The notes beneath the pieces are model-generated. The model ran no database searches. It had not been told where the DNA came from and saw only the letters and a program-made list of their open reading frames with translations. Positions 44,425-53,204 of a stretch of 64,000 bases of DNA are shown here, in pieces (the stretch's first letter is position 1; the number at the start of each line of letters is the position of its first letter). Origin of the DNA: Paenibacillus sp. JJ-100 (GTDB taxonomy: Bacteria > Bacillota > Bacilli > Paenibacillales > Paenibacillaceae). The translations under genes and the position numbers were made by a program. The stretch lies in assembly GCF_948329825.1 (NCBI RefSeq), contig NZ_CAOJCM010000005.1, positions 235,027 through 299,026 on the forward strand, given 5' to 3'.

Positions 44425-45004
44425 TCACATTGTCCACCTTTCGTGCAATTTCAGAATGCATTCGCTGCTTCTGTCTTAACTTGGCAAGTGCTGCATGAAT
44501 TCGAGATTTTACTGTCCCCAGCGGGATTTCTAGAATATCAGCCACTTCTTCTTGGGTATATTCGTTCAAGTAGTGTAAAGTAACCACCTGCTGCAATTTG
44601 TAAGACAGCCGCTGTACCTGCTCTAGTAAGGGCCGATTCGCAAGTTTCTCGACCAGATGTAATGAGAAATCATTTTCCATACCCGTATTGGTATTGATTA
44701 GTTCGATCCTCTGCTTGAACCGAAATTGAATCAGTTTCTTACGTCGATAACTTTTAACTTGCCGCATGCTAACGCCCATTAACCAAGGTCGAAAAGCCCG
44801 TTCAGTATCATATCTCTCTAAAGATTGATAGGCTTGAATATAAATCTCCTGTACTAAATCCTCCGCTTCCTCCGCATCACGAACTAGAAATCGAACCGTG
44901 CGGTACACATCCGTTACCGTCTTCTCATACAACGTTCCATATGCTTCATGATCGCCAGCAAGGGTTAACTTCACCAATGTGATATACTCGTTCTCCTCAC
45001 TCAT
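44411..45004 (-). CDS. ECF-like RNA polymerase sigma factor
   Basis: A 197-residue group IV sigma factor. Region 2 is visible at DAEEAEDLVQEIYIQAY (core and -10 recognition), region 4 at LHYLNEYTQEEVADILEIPLGTVKSRIHAALAKL (-35 recognition). The ATG at 45004 follows AAAGGAG by seven bases; the longer frame to 45121 has no ribosome binding site. No TGAAAC-type autoregulatory promoter is evident upstream. It is coupled to the DUF3600-like gene. Confidence 0.88.
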   Translation of the reverse strand: MSEENEYITLVKLTLAGDHEAYGTLYEKTVTDVYRTVRFLVRDAEEAEDLVQEIYIQAYQSLERYDTERAFRPWLMGVSMRQVKSYRRKKLIQFRFKQRIELINTNTGMENDFSLHLVEKLANRPLLEQVQRLSYKLQQVVTLHYLNEYTQEEVADILEIPLGTVKSRIHAALAKLRQKQRMHSEIARKVDNVNEIG

Positions 45005-45167
45005 CTTCCATCTCCTTTCTGCTGATACTATATATTGGTTTAGGTCCGCCATATCGTTCGATTTATTTTTGTGCGTTTTAAATAAAAAGACCCCAGAATT
45101 ACATCGGATATACCAGATCAATACCCAATGCCTATTCCAAGGGCCCGCTATCCTGAAATATCTTAGC

Positions 45168-45383
45168 TCAGCGATCTCTTACTTTCTTCTCAATACCAAA
45201 GATATCACCTATAAGTTCAATCTGTATCTCTTGAATAACATCTCCTACGACTACTAGCAAAGTGTCATCATGGCAAGCCAAAGCAGTGCCTCGAATGACT
45301 TCTCCAATCTTGGGGATAACGACAACTTCTCTTTTTCCTTCAACGGTCCAGTTAATAAATTCACGCTGGTTAATACAAACCAC
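45168..45383 (-). CDS. Small hypothetical protein
   Basis: A 71-residue protein. The beta-rich pattern EVVVIPKIGEVIRGTALAC and TLLVVVGDVIQEIQIELIG suggests a small barrel, but no family is recognised. The GTG start at 45383 sits on top of AAAGGGG, so the ribosome binding site is poorly spaced. Coding status is uncertain. Confidence 0.4.
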   Translation of the reverse strand: MVCINQREFINWTVEGKREVVVIPKIGEVIRGTALACHDDTLLVVVGDVIQEIQIELIGDIFGIEKKVRDR

Positions 45384-45459
45384 CCCTTTATCGTCTAAGG
45401 CATTAGTTTACAAGAACAAGCAGGATATTTTTAAAAAACATGAAATTGCTCGAATTGGT

Positions 45460-46131
45460 TTAATCTACGATTCTGGACCTTGCTGTCAACAAGAATACAA
45501 CAACGTAGGCAAATAACTGAATTGCAAATACAATGGCTACGAATTCAATTACAATGCTGTTCCCTGCAGTGAAATCATTCACTATATCCAAAACAATTTG
45601 CCCTGGCTTAGACAATACATCCCATGAATTCCATCGATTAAATCTCCCAATGTATACGCCCAAACTACTCAGCAGTAAAAGAATGCCTACAACCAGCATG
45701 TTACTGTACTTACTGACTAATTTGTTCAACACTTCGTGAATTTGAATGATCGAGCAAGTTGACAGAAGTAAACCTAGTACAGCTACAGCGAACGTTAAGG
45801 TGAGGTTATACCAAAAATCAATATTGATCCAGAATTGAGTTTCTCCTTGAGTATTGAAATATCGAAATGAGTGCAGGATTTCAGTAAAAAGGTAGGCTGA
45901 ATTCGGAAGAAAAAAAAGCCAGCTTGCACTCAGCGGTACCATCCAAATCAAGCTCATTTTCGTTACTTTCTTATTGAATGTGTAACTAATGCATAATGAA
46001 ATGATATAGGGTACCCATGCCAGGAATATATCCCAAGTTAAGAATTGATACATATTCGTATCTGATTTGATACGTAGATCCATCGCAACACCTAAACAAC
46101 ATAAGGTAACTACTAGCAAAGTTACAACCAA
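45460..46131 (-). CDS. DUF1361 membrane protein (5' end possibly frameshifted)
   Basis: A 223-residue membrane protein with about six helices. WLFFLPNSAYLFTEILH and LGVYIGRFNRWNSWDVL are DUF1361 hallmarks; function unknown. The in-frame TTG at 46131 has no ribosome binding site. A well-placed ATG at 46163 (GGGGAAG seven bases upstream) begins a frame that stops after 13 codons but would run into the DUF1361 frame if the T5 run at 46130-46134 had one more T. A one-base deletion is the likely explanation. Confidence 0.72.
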   Translation of the reverse strand: MVVTLLVVTLCCLGVAMDLRIKSDTNMYQFLTWDIFLAWVPYIISLCISYTFNKKVTKMSLIWMVPLSASWLFFLPNSAYLFTEILHSFRYFNTQGETQFWINIDFWYNLTLTFAVAVLGLLLSTCSIIQIHEVLNKLVSKYSNMLVVGILLLLSSLGVYIGRFNRWNSWDVLSKPGQIVLDIVNDFTAGNSIVIEFVAIVFAIQLFAYVVVFLLTARSRIVD

Positions 46132-46248
46132 AAATCTTGAACAGGATGTTTGTTAACATTCATTTCGTTGCTTCCCCATTTCTCTCTCTCGTAAATACCT
46201 TGTTGCAAGAATCTTTTTTTTTCAAATCATCCTCAAACATAACTAATA

Positions 46249-46297
46249 TAAATAAATAAATAAAACAGCCCTAAAAAATGAATTTAATAGGACTGTT
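46249..46297 (-). terminator. Terminator of the SpoU methyltransferase gene, with TAAA repeat
   Basis: Minus strand AACAGTCCT / AGGGCTGTT with one G-U pair, then TTTTATTTATTTATTTA. The four TAAA units at 46249-46264 make the T-rich tail. Confidence 0.65.
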
Positions 46298-46372
46298 CAC
46301 GTTAGTAAAAGTATATGTTTTTTTCTGCGAAGAACTAATATACTCTAAATGCTTTTTGCAATCAGATGCCCC

Positions 46373-47161
46373 TTACACTATCCGCTGCCGCATGGCCTCA
46401 AACAACAAAATGGTTGCAGCCATTGCAGCATTAAGCGACTCAGCTTGTCCTTGCATCGGAATCGTAATGGCATCATCGACAAGCTGTGCTGTACTATCCG
46501 AGATGCCTTTGCCCTCATTACCAATAACAAGCCACACAGGCTGTGTAAAATCATAACTGTAGCACGAATCTGTCGCCTGCAACGAGGTGCTAACGAGCCT
46601 CACTCCCTTTGCTTTTGCTTCAGGAAGCATGGACTCCAACTGTCCTTCTACAATGGGCAAATGGAATAACGAGCCCATCGTTGATCGAATCGTCTTCGGG
46701 TTATACACATCGGCGCAACCAGCACCAAGCACTACACCTGAAGCTCCTGCGGCATCCGCACTACGGATAATCGTGCCCACATTGCCAGGGTCTTGCACAC
46801 CATCCAGAACAACAACAAGACCGCCTGATTCTGTAATCAGGTTTTGCACCTTCTCTTCGCTTTTCCGAACAACGGCTAATACCGGCTGTGGTGTCATGGT
46901 ATCCGTACATTTAGCGATAACCGCAGGAGACACACTGATCCACTCTACTCGCTTTAACGGATTCTCCAGCCCGGATAATTCCGCAGGTACACCCTGCTCG
47001 CCGTCGTATATAATACACTCCAGATCAGCTCCCGCTCGTAACGCTTCCTGTACGAGATGAATACCTTCAATAATATATTTATGTTGACGAGTCCGATGTT
47101 TTTTCTCCAGCAACTGCGCCCATTCTTTAACACGTGTATTTTGTGGTGATACAATATCCAT
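46373..47161 (-). CDS. TrmH/SpoU-family RNA methyltransferase
   Basis: A 262-residue SPOUT enzyme transferring a methyl group from SAM to a ribose 2'-OH in rRNA or tRNA. An N-terminal substrate-binding domain (LLEKKHRTRQHKYIIEG) precedes the knotted domain: motif 1 NVGTIIRSADAAG, motif 2 LVIGNEGKGIS, motif 3 IPMQGQAESLNAAMAATILL. It resembles B. subtilis YsgA; target nucleotide unknown. Confidence 0.9.
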   Translation of the reverse strand: MDIVSPQNTRVKEWAQLLEKKHRTRQHKYIIEGIHLVQEALRAGADLECIIYDGEQGVPAELSGLENPLKRVEWISVSPAVIAKCTDTMTPQPVLAVVRKSEEKVQNLITESGGLVVVLDGVQDPGNVGTIIRSADAAGASGVVLGAGCADVYNPKTIRSTMGSLFHLPIVEGQLESMLPEAKAKGVRLVSTSLQATDSCYSYDFTQPVWLVIGNEGKGISDSTAQLVDDAITIPMQGQAESLNAAMAATILLFEAMRQRIV

Positions 47162-47301
47162 GGTTCCATCCTTCCCGCTTGCGGGCTCATTTACTTACTG
47201 CAGCATCTGCAACTTATTAAACGCTGCATCTAATATATCTAGTCTGTTCCAAGCCACTCAAGCCTGCTCGTCTAATTTTCATGAAAAACGTTTAATGTTA
47301 A

Positions 47302-47964
47302 TCACTTCGCATATGCCCGCTCAAGTTTGGTGAGATGATCTTTGTGCCCCACAATAACCAGCACATCCCCATCCTCAATCCGATCCTCGGCGTAAGGAGA
47401 GATGTTCATCGAACCTCCGCTCTTAATGGCCATGACGTTACAGCCAAATCGTGCGCGGATATTCAGCTCCAGCAGGTTTTGGCCAACCATCTGCTCGGAT
47501 GCTCTCATCTCCAGAATACTGTAGTCCTCCGACAATTCAATGTAATCCAGAATGTTCGGCGATGTCAGGTGATGTGCTACCCGCAGACCCATGTCCCGCT
47601 CCGGGTAGATCACTTTGTCCGCCCCAATCTTCTGCAACACTTTGCCGTGCAACTCATTCTGAGCTTTTACAATCAGAACCGGTACACCCATATCCTTCAG
47701 AATCAGGGTCGTCAGAATACTCGCCTGAATATCTTGACCAATCGCTACAACAACAACATCAAAATTTCGTATGCCCAGCGCTCGCAGCGCTTCTTCGTCT
47801 GTTGAATCTGCCGATACCGCATGAGTCACCACGTTGGACATTTCCTGGGTCCGCTGCTCATTCGCATCAATCGCCAGCACATCGAATCCCATGTCACTCA
47901 GTGCATTCGCTACACTTGACCCGAATCGTCCCATGCCAATCACGGCGTATTGTTTCTTTGCCAT
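47302..47964 (-). CDS. ktrA: Ktr potassium channel regulatory subunit (KtrA/KtrC)
   Basis: A 220-residue RCK protein that gates a KtrB/KtrD-type potassium channel from the cytosolic side. An RCK-N Rossmann domain (YAVIGMGRFGSSVANAL, with ATP/ADP binding) is followed by an RCK-C domain (about 135-218, LLELNIRARFGCNVMAIK) that binds c-di-AMP in B. subtilis. No channel gene is nearby. GGGAGG precedes the ATG by about 12 bases. It is divergent from sspI. Confidence 0.88.
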   Translation of the reverse strand: MAKKQYAVIGMGRFGSSVANALSDMGFDVLAIDANEQRTQEMSNVVTHAVSADSTDEEALRALGIRNFDVVVVAIGQDIQASILTTLILKDMGVPVLIVKAQNELHGKVLQKIGADKVIYPERDMGLRVAHHLTSPNILDYIELSEDYSILEMRASEQMVGQNLLELNIRARFGCNVMAIKSGGSMNISPYAEDRIEDGDVLVIVGHKDHLTKLERAYAK

Positions 47965-48041
47965 CAGGGTCTTTAACCTCCCGCCGCATTACGGCATAAC
48001 ATACCAGCTTAGGTACAATGCCGCCGTAAATAATCCTTCGT

Positions 48042-48072
48042 AGTATACCACAAAGACAGAGAAACTTGAATG
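48042..48072 (-). promoter_or_regulatory. Candidate promoter of ktrA
   Basis: Minus strand TTCAAG, 17 bases, TGG-TATACT (extended -10). It lies in the divergent ktrA-sspI region. Confidence 0.55.
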
Positions 48073-48132
48073 CGCTCACCTTCCACAGGGTACAGTAATA
48101 GAGCAGCCGAATAATACGAGGAGGGAATTGCG

Positions 48133-48366
48133 ATGCCCATTACATTAAGCTTGCGTGAAGCGATTGTTCATAAGGTTCATGACAAAAGTGACGACCAGCT
48201 CCGGGAGATGATCGAAGGTTCAGTGGACGGGCCTGAGGCAGCATTACCCGGACTGGGTGCCATTTTCGAAATGATCTGGAAGAACACCGAACCTGCTAAG
48301 CAGGACGAACTGATTCAGATCGCACAGGAGCATCTGCACACCATTCCCGTTCAACCGCTTCGCTAA
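48133..48366 (+). CDS. sspI: Small acid-soluble spore protein SspI
   Basis: A 77-residue minor SASP. LSLREAIVHKVHDKSDDQL at the N-terminus and LPGLGAIFEMIWKNTE are the SspI signature. It is made in the forespore under sigma-G in B. subtilis. GAGGAGGGA precedes the ATG. Upstream, GAATG at 48068-48072 fits a sigma-G -35, but the -10 partner is poor. Confidence 0.9.
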   Translation: MPITLSLREAIVHKVHDKSDDQLREMIEGSVDGPEAALPGLGAIFEMIWKNTEPAKQDELIQIAQEHLHTIPVQPLR

Positions 48367-48474
48367 CCGAAGCAGGGACGGGTATAGGAACCATCACACC
48401 GTTTGTTCTGTCTGCAAAAAAACACTCCCTTCCCTGCAGATCCATACGACTGCACTATAGGTAAGGGTACAGCG

Positions 48475-48506
48475 AAAATCCCTCCACCAATCGGCGGAGG
48501 GATTTT
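48475..48506. terminator. Bidirectional terminator between sspI and prfC
   Basis: AAAATCCCTCC / GGAGGGATTTT with extra inner pairs. It serves convergent genes. A further CGCCTT...AAGGCG hairpin overlaps the prfC stop (48635-48658). Confidence 0.8.
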
Positions 48507-48650
48507 ATGATATCCGTTCACGCGTAGACTCACACGCTCCGGCAATATTTTGATCTTGGAGCATCAGCATATGCTCCCGCTCACTTCCAATCAAGCATTA
48601 CCATGAAGTCATCGCTAGAACGAGCCTGCCAAACGCCTTATTCCGAATAC

Positions 48651-50234
48651 TTAAGGCGCAGTCTCAAGGAACTTCGCAGTCGGATTTTTGTCCATGGCTG
48701 TTCTCATCGCATACTCATTTTCAAAGAGCACTACGTAGTTCCCTTTTTTATCTTTCACCAAGGTAGAGTTAATACGGAATTTGCTCGGGTCCAGATTCTC
48801 GTCAACGATCCAACGAGCAAATTGATACGGCATACGCTGCAATATCACGTCTACCCCGTACTCCCCTTTCATCCGGTATTCAAATACTTCAAACTGAAGC
48901 TGACCCACTACGCCCAGGATGGTCTCATCAAAGCTCACAGTATTAAATACCTGAATCGTACCTTCCTCCGTCAGCTGATCAATCCCTTTTTGATACTGTT
49001 TGTGTTTCAGCGCATTTTTAACCGTAGCTTTGGCAAAAATCTCTGGCGAGAAGGTTGGCAACTCATCAAAGACCACTTCGCTACCCTGGCTAAGTGAGTC
49101 CCCAATCCGGAAAATGCCCGGATCAAATAGACCGATAATGTCGCCAGCATAAGCTTCCTCGACAATATCCCGATCCTGTGCCAAGAACTGCTGCGGCTGA
49201 GATAGCTTGATCTCTTTCCCCACACGATTATGCTTCACGCTCATGCCGCGTTCGAACTTGCCTGACACAATACGCAAGAACGCAATCCGGTCGCGGTGCG
49301 CAGGGTTCATATTGGCCTGAATTTTGAACACATATCCGCTGAACTTCTCATTCGTTGGATCAATCTCACCTGCGGTACTACGACGTGGTTCCGGCTTCGG
49401 AGCCAGCTCCAGGAAGTTCTCCAGGAACGTCTGCACACCGAAATTATTAATGGCACTGCCGAAGAAAATCGGTGTTAATTCACCACGCTGTACTTTTTCC
49501 ATATCAAATGGGTCGCCCGCTACATCCAAAAGCTCAAGCTCCTGACATAGCTGATCATGCAGGTACTCGCCTGCCATCTCACGGATAATCGGATCTTTGT
49601 ATCCATCCACCTTTTGCACTTTGATCGTGGAGTGATCGTCACCTTGGAACAATTCCACCTGATTTTTCATCCGATCATATACACCGCACAGATCACGGCC
49701 TGTACCGATCGGCCAGTTCATTGGAACAGAGCGAATACCCAGAACGTTTTCCAGTTCTTCCATGAGATCAAACGGACTTTGTCCCTCACGGTCGAGCTTG
49801 TTAATAAACGTAAAGATCGGAATGCCACGCTTCGCACACACCTGGAACAATTTGATCGTCTGTGCCTCGACACCTTTTGCCACGTCAATCAACATGACTG
49901 CACTATCGGCAGCCGTCAGTGTCCGGTACGTATCTTCACTGAAGTCTTGGTGGCCTGGTGTATCCAGAATGTTAATCCGATGACCCAGATAGTCAAACTG
50001 CATCACAGAAGACGTAACCGAGATCCCCCGTTGTTTCTCAATTTCCATCCAGTCACTTGTTGCGTGTTTGTTAGCTTTCCGAGCTTTGACCGTTCCCGCA
50101 AGACGAATTGCGCCCCCGAACAACAGCAGCTTCTCAGTCAAAGTCGTTTTACCCGCATCTGGGTGAGAGATAATGGCAAACGTCCGGCGTTTGTCCACCT
50201 CATGTTGAAGAATATCTTTTACAGCTTTGCTCAT
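48651..50234 (-). CDS. prfC: Peptide chain release factor 3
   Basis: A 527-residue translational GTPase that recycles RF1/RF2 after termination. G1 is ISHPDAGKTTLTEKLLL, the switch region has ATSDWMEIEKQRGISVTSS, G3 is DTPGHQDFSEDTY, and G4 is NKLDREG. Length and the SDWMEIEKQRGIS segment distinguish RF3 from EF-G and TetM. The ATG at 50234 follows AAAGGG by nine bases; the longer frame to 50297 is leader. It is absent from B. subtilis but common in Paenibacillus. Confidence 0.94.
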   Translation of the reverse strand: MSKAVKDILQHEVDKRRTFAIISHPDAGKTTLTEKLLLFGGAIRLAGTVKARKANKHATSDWMEIEKQRGISVTSSVMQFDYLGHRINILDTPGHQDFSEDTYRTLTAADSAVMLIDVAKGVEAQTIKLFQVCAKRGIPIFTFINKLDREGQSPFDLMEELENVLGIRSVPMNWPIGTGRDLCGVYDRMKNQVELFQGDDHSTIKVQKVDGYKDPIIREMAGEYLHDQLCQELELLDVAGDPFDMEKVQRGELTPIFFGSAINNFGVQTFLENFLELAPKPEPRRSTAGEIDPTNEKFSGYVFKIQANMNPAHRDRIAFLRIVSGKFERGMSVKHNRVGKEIKLSQPQQFLAQDRDIVEEAYAGDIIGLFDPGIFRIGDSLSQGSEVVFDELPTFSPEIFAKATVKNALKHKQYQKGIDQLTEEGTIQVFNTVSFDETILGVVGQLQFEVFEYRMKGEYGVDVILQRMPYQFARWIVDENLDPSKFRINSTLVKDKKGNYVVLFENEYAMRTAMDKNPTAKFLETAP

Positions 50235-50479
50235 AGCGTCTATCCCTTTCATCCGTTCATTCACGTTAATCCGGTCAGCACCGGTCCATCGATTCACACA
50301 GTAGACTTTGTTGCTTTAACTTTATGTCACCCGGCTTGGCCGGTTGAATATAAACTCGCATGTAATCCTCATCATCAGACATACATGATAATTTCATTTT
50401 ACACATTTACAATGGAGTTCATCCTTTCAGATCGGCGCTTCCATCATGCTTCTACCCTCGTTCTCAATTCAACTCTCCT

Positions 50480-50488
50480 ATTGTACCA
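50480..50488 (-). promoter_or_regulatory. Candidate extended -10 promoter of prfC
   Basis: Minus strand TGG-TACAAT, about 245 bases upstream of the start. The 50235-50543 interval contains no other recognised element. Confidence 0.35.
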
Positions 50489-50543
50489 TAATCTGTACTT
50501 AAAATAACCGATTACGTTACACCAATTCAACACTTTTATTCGC

Positions 50544-50584
50544 AAAAAAAGAACCCTTCCGCCACTTACCTGGCATCCGGGTTC
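50544..50584 (-). terminator. Terminator of doxX
   Basis: GAACCC / GGGTTC with an inner GCCA / TGGC pairing, then seven T on the minus strand. Confidence 0.75.
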
Positions 50585-50611
50585 CTCTCATTTCTTACAG
50601 ATGATTCGGTT

Positions 50612-51013
50612 TTAGAAAATCAGTGCATCCAGCGCATATTGCCCGCCGCCTGTCAGAGCTAGTGCTACACCCACCACAAGGATTGCCAGGTTATACTCGT
50701 AACCGTTCTGTGTAGACCAGTAACCGTTAGCACCATGCACTTTTACGATGGCCATTACCATGGTCAATGCGATGAGAATGCCACCTACAGGTGTCAGCAG
50801 TCCCAGAGCCAGCAGCAAGCCGCCGCCGAACTCTGCAAGCCCTGCAAGCAATGCAAGGAACGCACCAGGTTTCATACCCATGGATTCAAACCAACCTCCT
50901 GTACCTTTGATTCCATAACCACCAAACCATCCAAACAGCTTCTGTGCCCCGTGCGCCATAAACGACAAACCAATCACTAAACGAATCAATAACAATCCTA
51001 CATCCAACATCAT
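50612..51013 (-). CDS. DoxX-family membrane protein
   Basis: A 133-residue four-helix membrane protein. The family segments LLIRLVIGLSFMAHGAQKLF and LAEFGGGLLLALGLLTPVGG are clear. DoxX proteins (CatD, MhqP, YfiD) respond to quinone or thiol stress in Bacillus and are often controlled by HxlR/MarR regulators. GGAGG precedes the ATG pair at 51013/51010. A dyad overlaps its likely promoter at 51218-51247, about 200 bases upstream. Confidence 0.88.
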   Translation of the reverse strand: MMLDVGLLLIRLVIGLSFMAHGAQKLFGWFGGYGIKGTGGWFESMGMKPGAFLALLAGLAEFGGGLLLALGLLTPVGGILIALTMVMAIVKVHGANGYWSTQNGYEYNLAILVVGVALALTGGGQYALDALIF

Positions 51014-51217
51014 TTTCTTTTTCCTCCATTCGATATATACAAAATAGTATTCTTAGATTAAAGATATTATGCGAAATTTATTTCATGAACTCATCTGTCG
51101 CAAACCCCTTCAACTGGTTTACCTTTTATCCCATGAATGCTCCCCTGTTTCGTAAAGTTATATTTAGTTTATGCGAAGCCAGTGGGTCATTTGCGTAACT
51201 CTTTAACTCATGTATTG

Positions 51218-51247
51218 AGTATAAGTTATTCACTTACTTTTTGTCAA
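51218..51247 (-). promoter_or_regulatory. doxX promoter with internal dyad operator
   Basis: Minus strand TTGACA (51247-51242), 18 bases, TATACT (51223-51218). The spacer and -10 carry the perfect dyad TAAGT-N5-ACTTA (51222-51236), positioned to block RNA polymerase. The transcript leader would be about 200 bases. The rest of 51014-51340 shows nothing more. Confidence 0.6.
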
Positions 51248-51346
51248 CAACTAAAATAAACTTATTGTTTTAAATGCTGGTTTGTTCTCATTCCTTACAA
51301 GCTGGGTCTCTTTTCAGTCCTCACATCCTTCTCTAAGTTCGAACTA

Positions 51347-51391
51347 TAAAAGCCCGGAACATCGCATCTTTCTTGCGATAATCCCAGGCTC
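51347..51391 (-). terminator. Terminator of the second zwf
   Basis: AGCC...GGCT outer and ATCGCA / TGCGAT inner arms, followed on the minus strand by TTTTAT, about 80 bases past the stop. Confidence 0.7.
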
Positions 51392-51472
51392 TCAAGGCTA
51401 TCTTCTACGCTCGATCTATGCTTTTAAAAGATTATCTAACGATCAAGATGCCTGTTGACTTCCCTCATCATC

Positions 51473-53023
51473 TTAACCATTCACATGCCAAACCACGCTG
51501 TCTTCATCTTGCCCATTCACCGGCCACCAGTGGAAGCCATCCTGCTCCAGCAGCTTGGCTGTCGCCTCCGGGCCCCACGTTCCTGCCGGATACGTGTGCA
51601 GCTCGCCCTGATTACGCCCCCAAGCGGCCGCAATCCGGTCTACAAAAGACCAAGCTGTCGCCACTTCATCCCAGCGGGTGAAGTACGTGGAGTCGCCTTC
51701 TGCTGCATCATGCAGCAGACGCTCATAAGCTTCGGGCGAGTTAATTCCGATCATACAGCTCTGGCAGAAGTCCATTGCCAGGGGCTGAATCTCGGAATCC
51801 GAGCCCGGCTTCTTGGCATTGATTTTGATATAAATGCCTTCCATCGGATTCACCCGAATCACCAGCAGATTCGGTTCCAGCTTATATTTTTTACCGAGGT
51901 ATACGTTATTCGGCATCGATTTGAACTCAACCACAATCTCCGTCGTTTTCACTGGCAGACGTTTGCCTGTCCGAATATAGAACGGTACGCCAGCCCAGCG
52001 GAAATTGTCTACGAATACACGCGCGGCAAAATACGTTTCGGTATTCGACTCCGGATCAACCTTGTCCTCCTGACGATATCCCGGAAGCTGTTTGCCTCGG
52101 TACTCCCCTTCCGTATACTGGGCACGTACCACGTTATTACGCACCTCTTCATCAGACGTGAATTCTCGCAAAGAACGAAGTACCTTCACTTTCTCATCCC
52201 GGATATCTTCCGGGAACAGACGACTTGGTGGCTCCATCGCAATCATCGTCAGCATCTGCAACATGTGGTTTTGCCCCATATCGCGGAGTGCACCGGAATG
52301 ATCATAATATCCTCCGCGTTCTTCCACACCCACCGTTTCACCCAGTGTGATCTGAACGTTAGCAATATGTTTATTGTTCCAGAGCGGTTCGAAGAAGGCA
52401 TTACCGAAGCGAATGACCTCGATATTTTGCACCATTTCCTTGCCCAGATAGTGGTCAATCCGGTAGATCTCCTCTTCCTTAAATACTTCACGAATCTGTT
52501 CATTGAGCTTCTCAGCCGATGGCAGATCATATCCGAAAGGCTTCTCAATCACCAGACGATTCCACCCTTTACTCTCCAGCATGCCGCCATCTCTCAAACT
52601 GTACGATACATTGCCAAACAGCTCAGGTGCGAGTGCCAGATAGAATAGCCGATTTCCAGGTGTATTAAACTTGGCCTCGAGCTGTTCGGTCTGCTCCCGC
52701 AATTCCCGGAACCCATCCACATTGTTGATATCCAGTGATTTGTATTCAAAATGCTCGGCAAAAGCGTTCCACTCCTCCGTATTTCCAGCCGGATAACGGC
52801 AGAATTCCCGAATGGATTCCAGAAGATCGTCCCGGAACTCTTCCTGTGACCTCGGACGACGTGCTACGCCAATAACCGCAAAGTCATCAGCGAGCTTGCC
52901 CTCGCGGTATAAACTGTAGATGGCCGGAAACAGTTTCCGGCGGGCCAGATCGCCCGTTGCTCCAAAAATGAAAAATACTGCACCTGGTGTCTGCGCTTCA
53001 TTTTGCATCTGTTTATTATCCAT
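51473..53023 (-). CDS. zwf: Glucose-6-phosphate dehydrogenase, copy 2
   Basis: A 516-residue enzyme with the cofactor motif FFIFGATGDLARRKLFP and active-site motif RIDHYLGKE. It is longer than copy 1 at both ends (N-terminal MDNKQMQNEAQTPGA, C-terminal tail after GFHWWPVNG) and differs widely in the C-terminal domain, so it is an old duplication or separate acquisition. The ATG follows AAGAGGGG. It is monocistronic. A long open frame on the opposite strand is a shadow. Confidence 0.94.
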   Translation of the reverse strand: MDNKQMQNEAQTPGAVFFIFGATGDLARRKLFPAIYSLYREGKLADDFAVIGVARRPRSQEEFRDDLLESIREFCRYPAGNTEEWNAFAEHFEYKSLDINNVDGFRELREQTEQLEAKFNTPGNRLFYLALAPELFGNVSYSLRDGGMLESKGWNRLVIEKPFGYDLPSAEKLNEQIREVFKEEEIYRIDHYLGKEMVQNIEVIRFGNAFFEPLWNNKHIANVQITLGETVGVEERGGYYDHSGALRDMGQNHMLQMLTMIAMEPPSRLFPEDIRDEKVKVLRSLREFTSDEEVRNNVVRAQYTEGEYRGKQLPGYRQEDKVDPESNTETYFAARVFVDNFRWAGVPFYIRTGKRLPVKTTEIVVEFKSMPNNVYLGKKYKLEPNLLVIRVNPMEGIYIKINAKKPGSDSEIQPLAMDFCQSCMIGINSPEAYERLLHDAAEGDSTYFTRWDEVATAWSFVDRIAAAWGRNQGELHTYPAGTWGPEATAKLLEQDGFHWWPVNGQDEDSVVWHVNG

Positions 53024-53204
53024 AGGCCCCTCTTTCTTCCGGGAAGACTTCTTTCATACGCTTCCCGAGCTATGTAATAGTGTTCATATCATCAGTTTCT
53101 GAAAACCAACGGACCAATTACCAGCATGTTCCAACCTGGATGTGATGCCATTTTAGCATATCAACCGCATCAAATGCAGCTAAAATAATCATTACCTCGT
53201 TTGC

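Noticed and set aside
46141..46372. Intergenic AT-rich tract considered as an origin or mobile-element end
   Set aside because: Only a TAAA repeat and a terminator are present; no DnaA-box cluster, inverted terminal repeats or target duplication seen.
49557..50507. 316-codon plus-strand frame opposite prfC
   Set aside because: Antisense to RF3 with its conserved G motifs; no ribosome binding site.
51455..52648. 397-codon open frame on the plus strand opposite the second zwf
   Set aside because: Entirely antisense to a clear glucose-6-phosphate dehydrogenase; composition (many His, Arg, Ile) and lack of a ribosome binding site mark it as a shadow.
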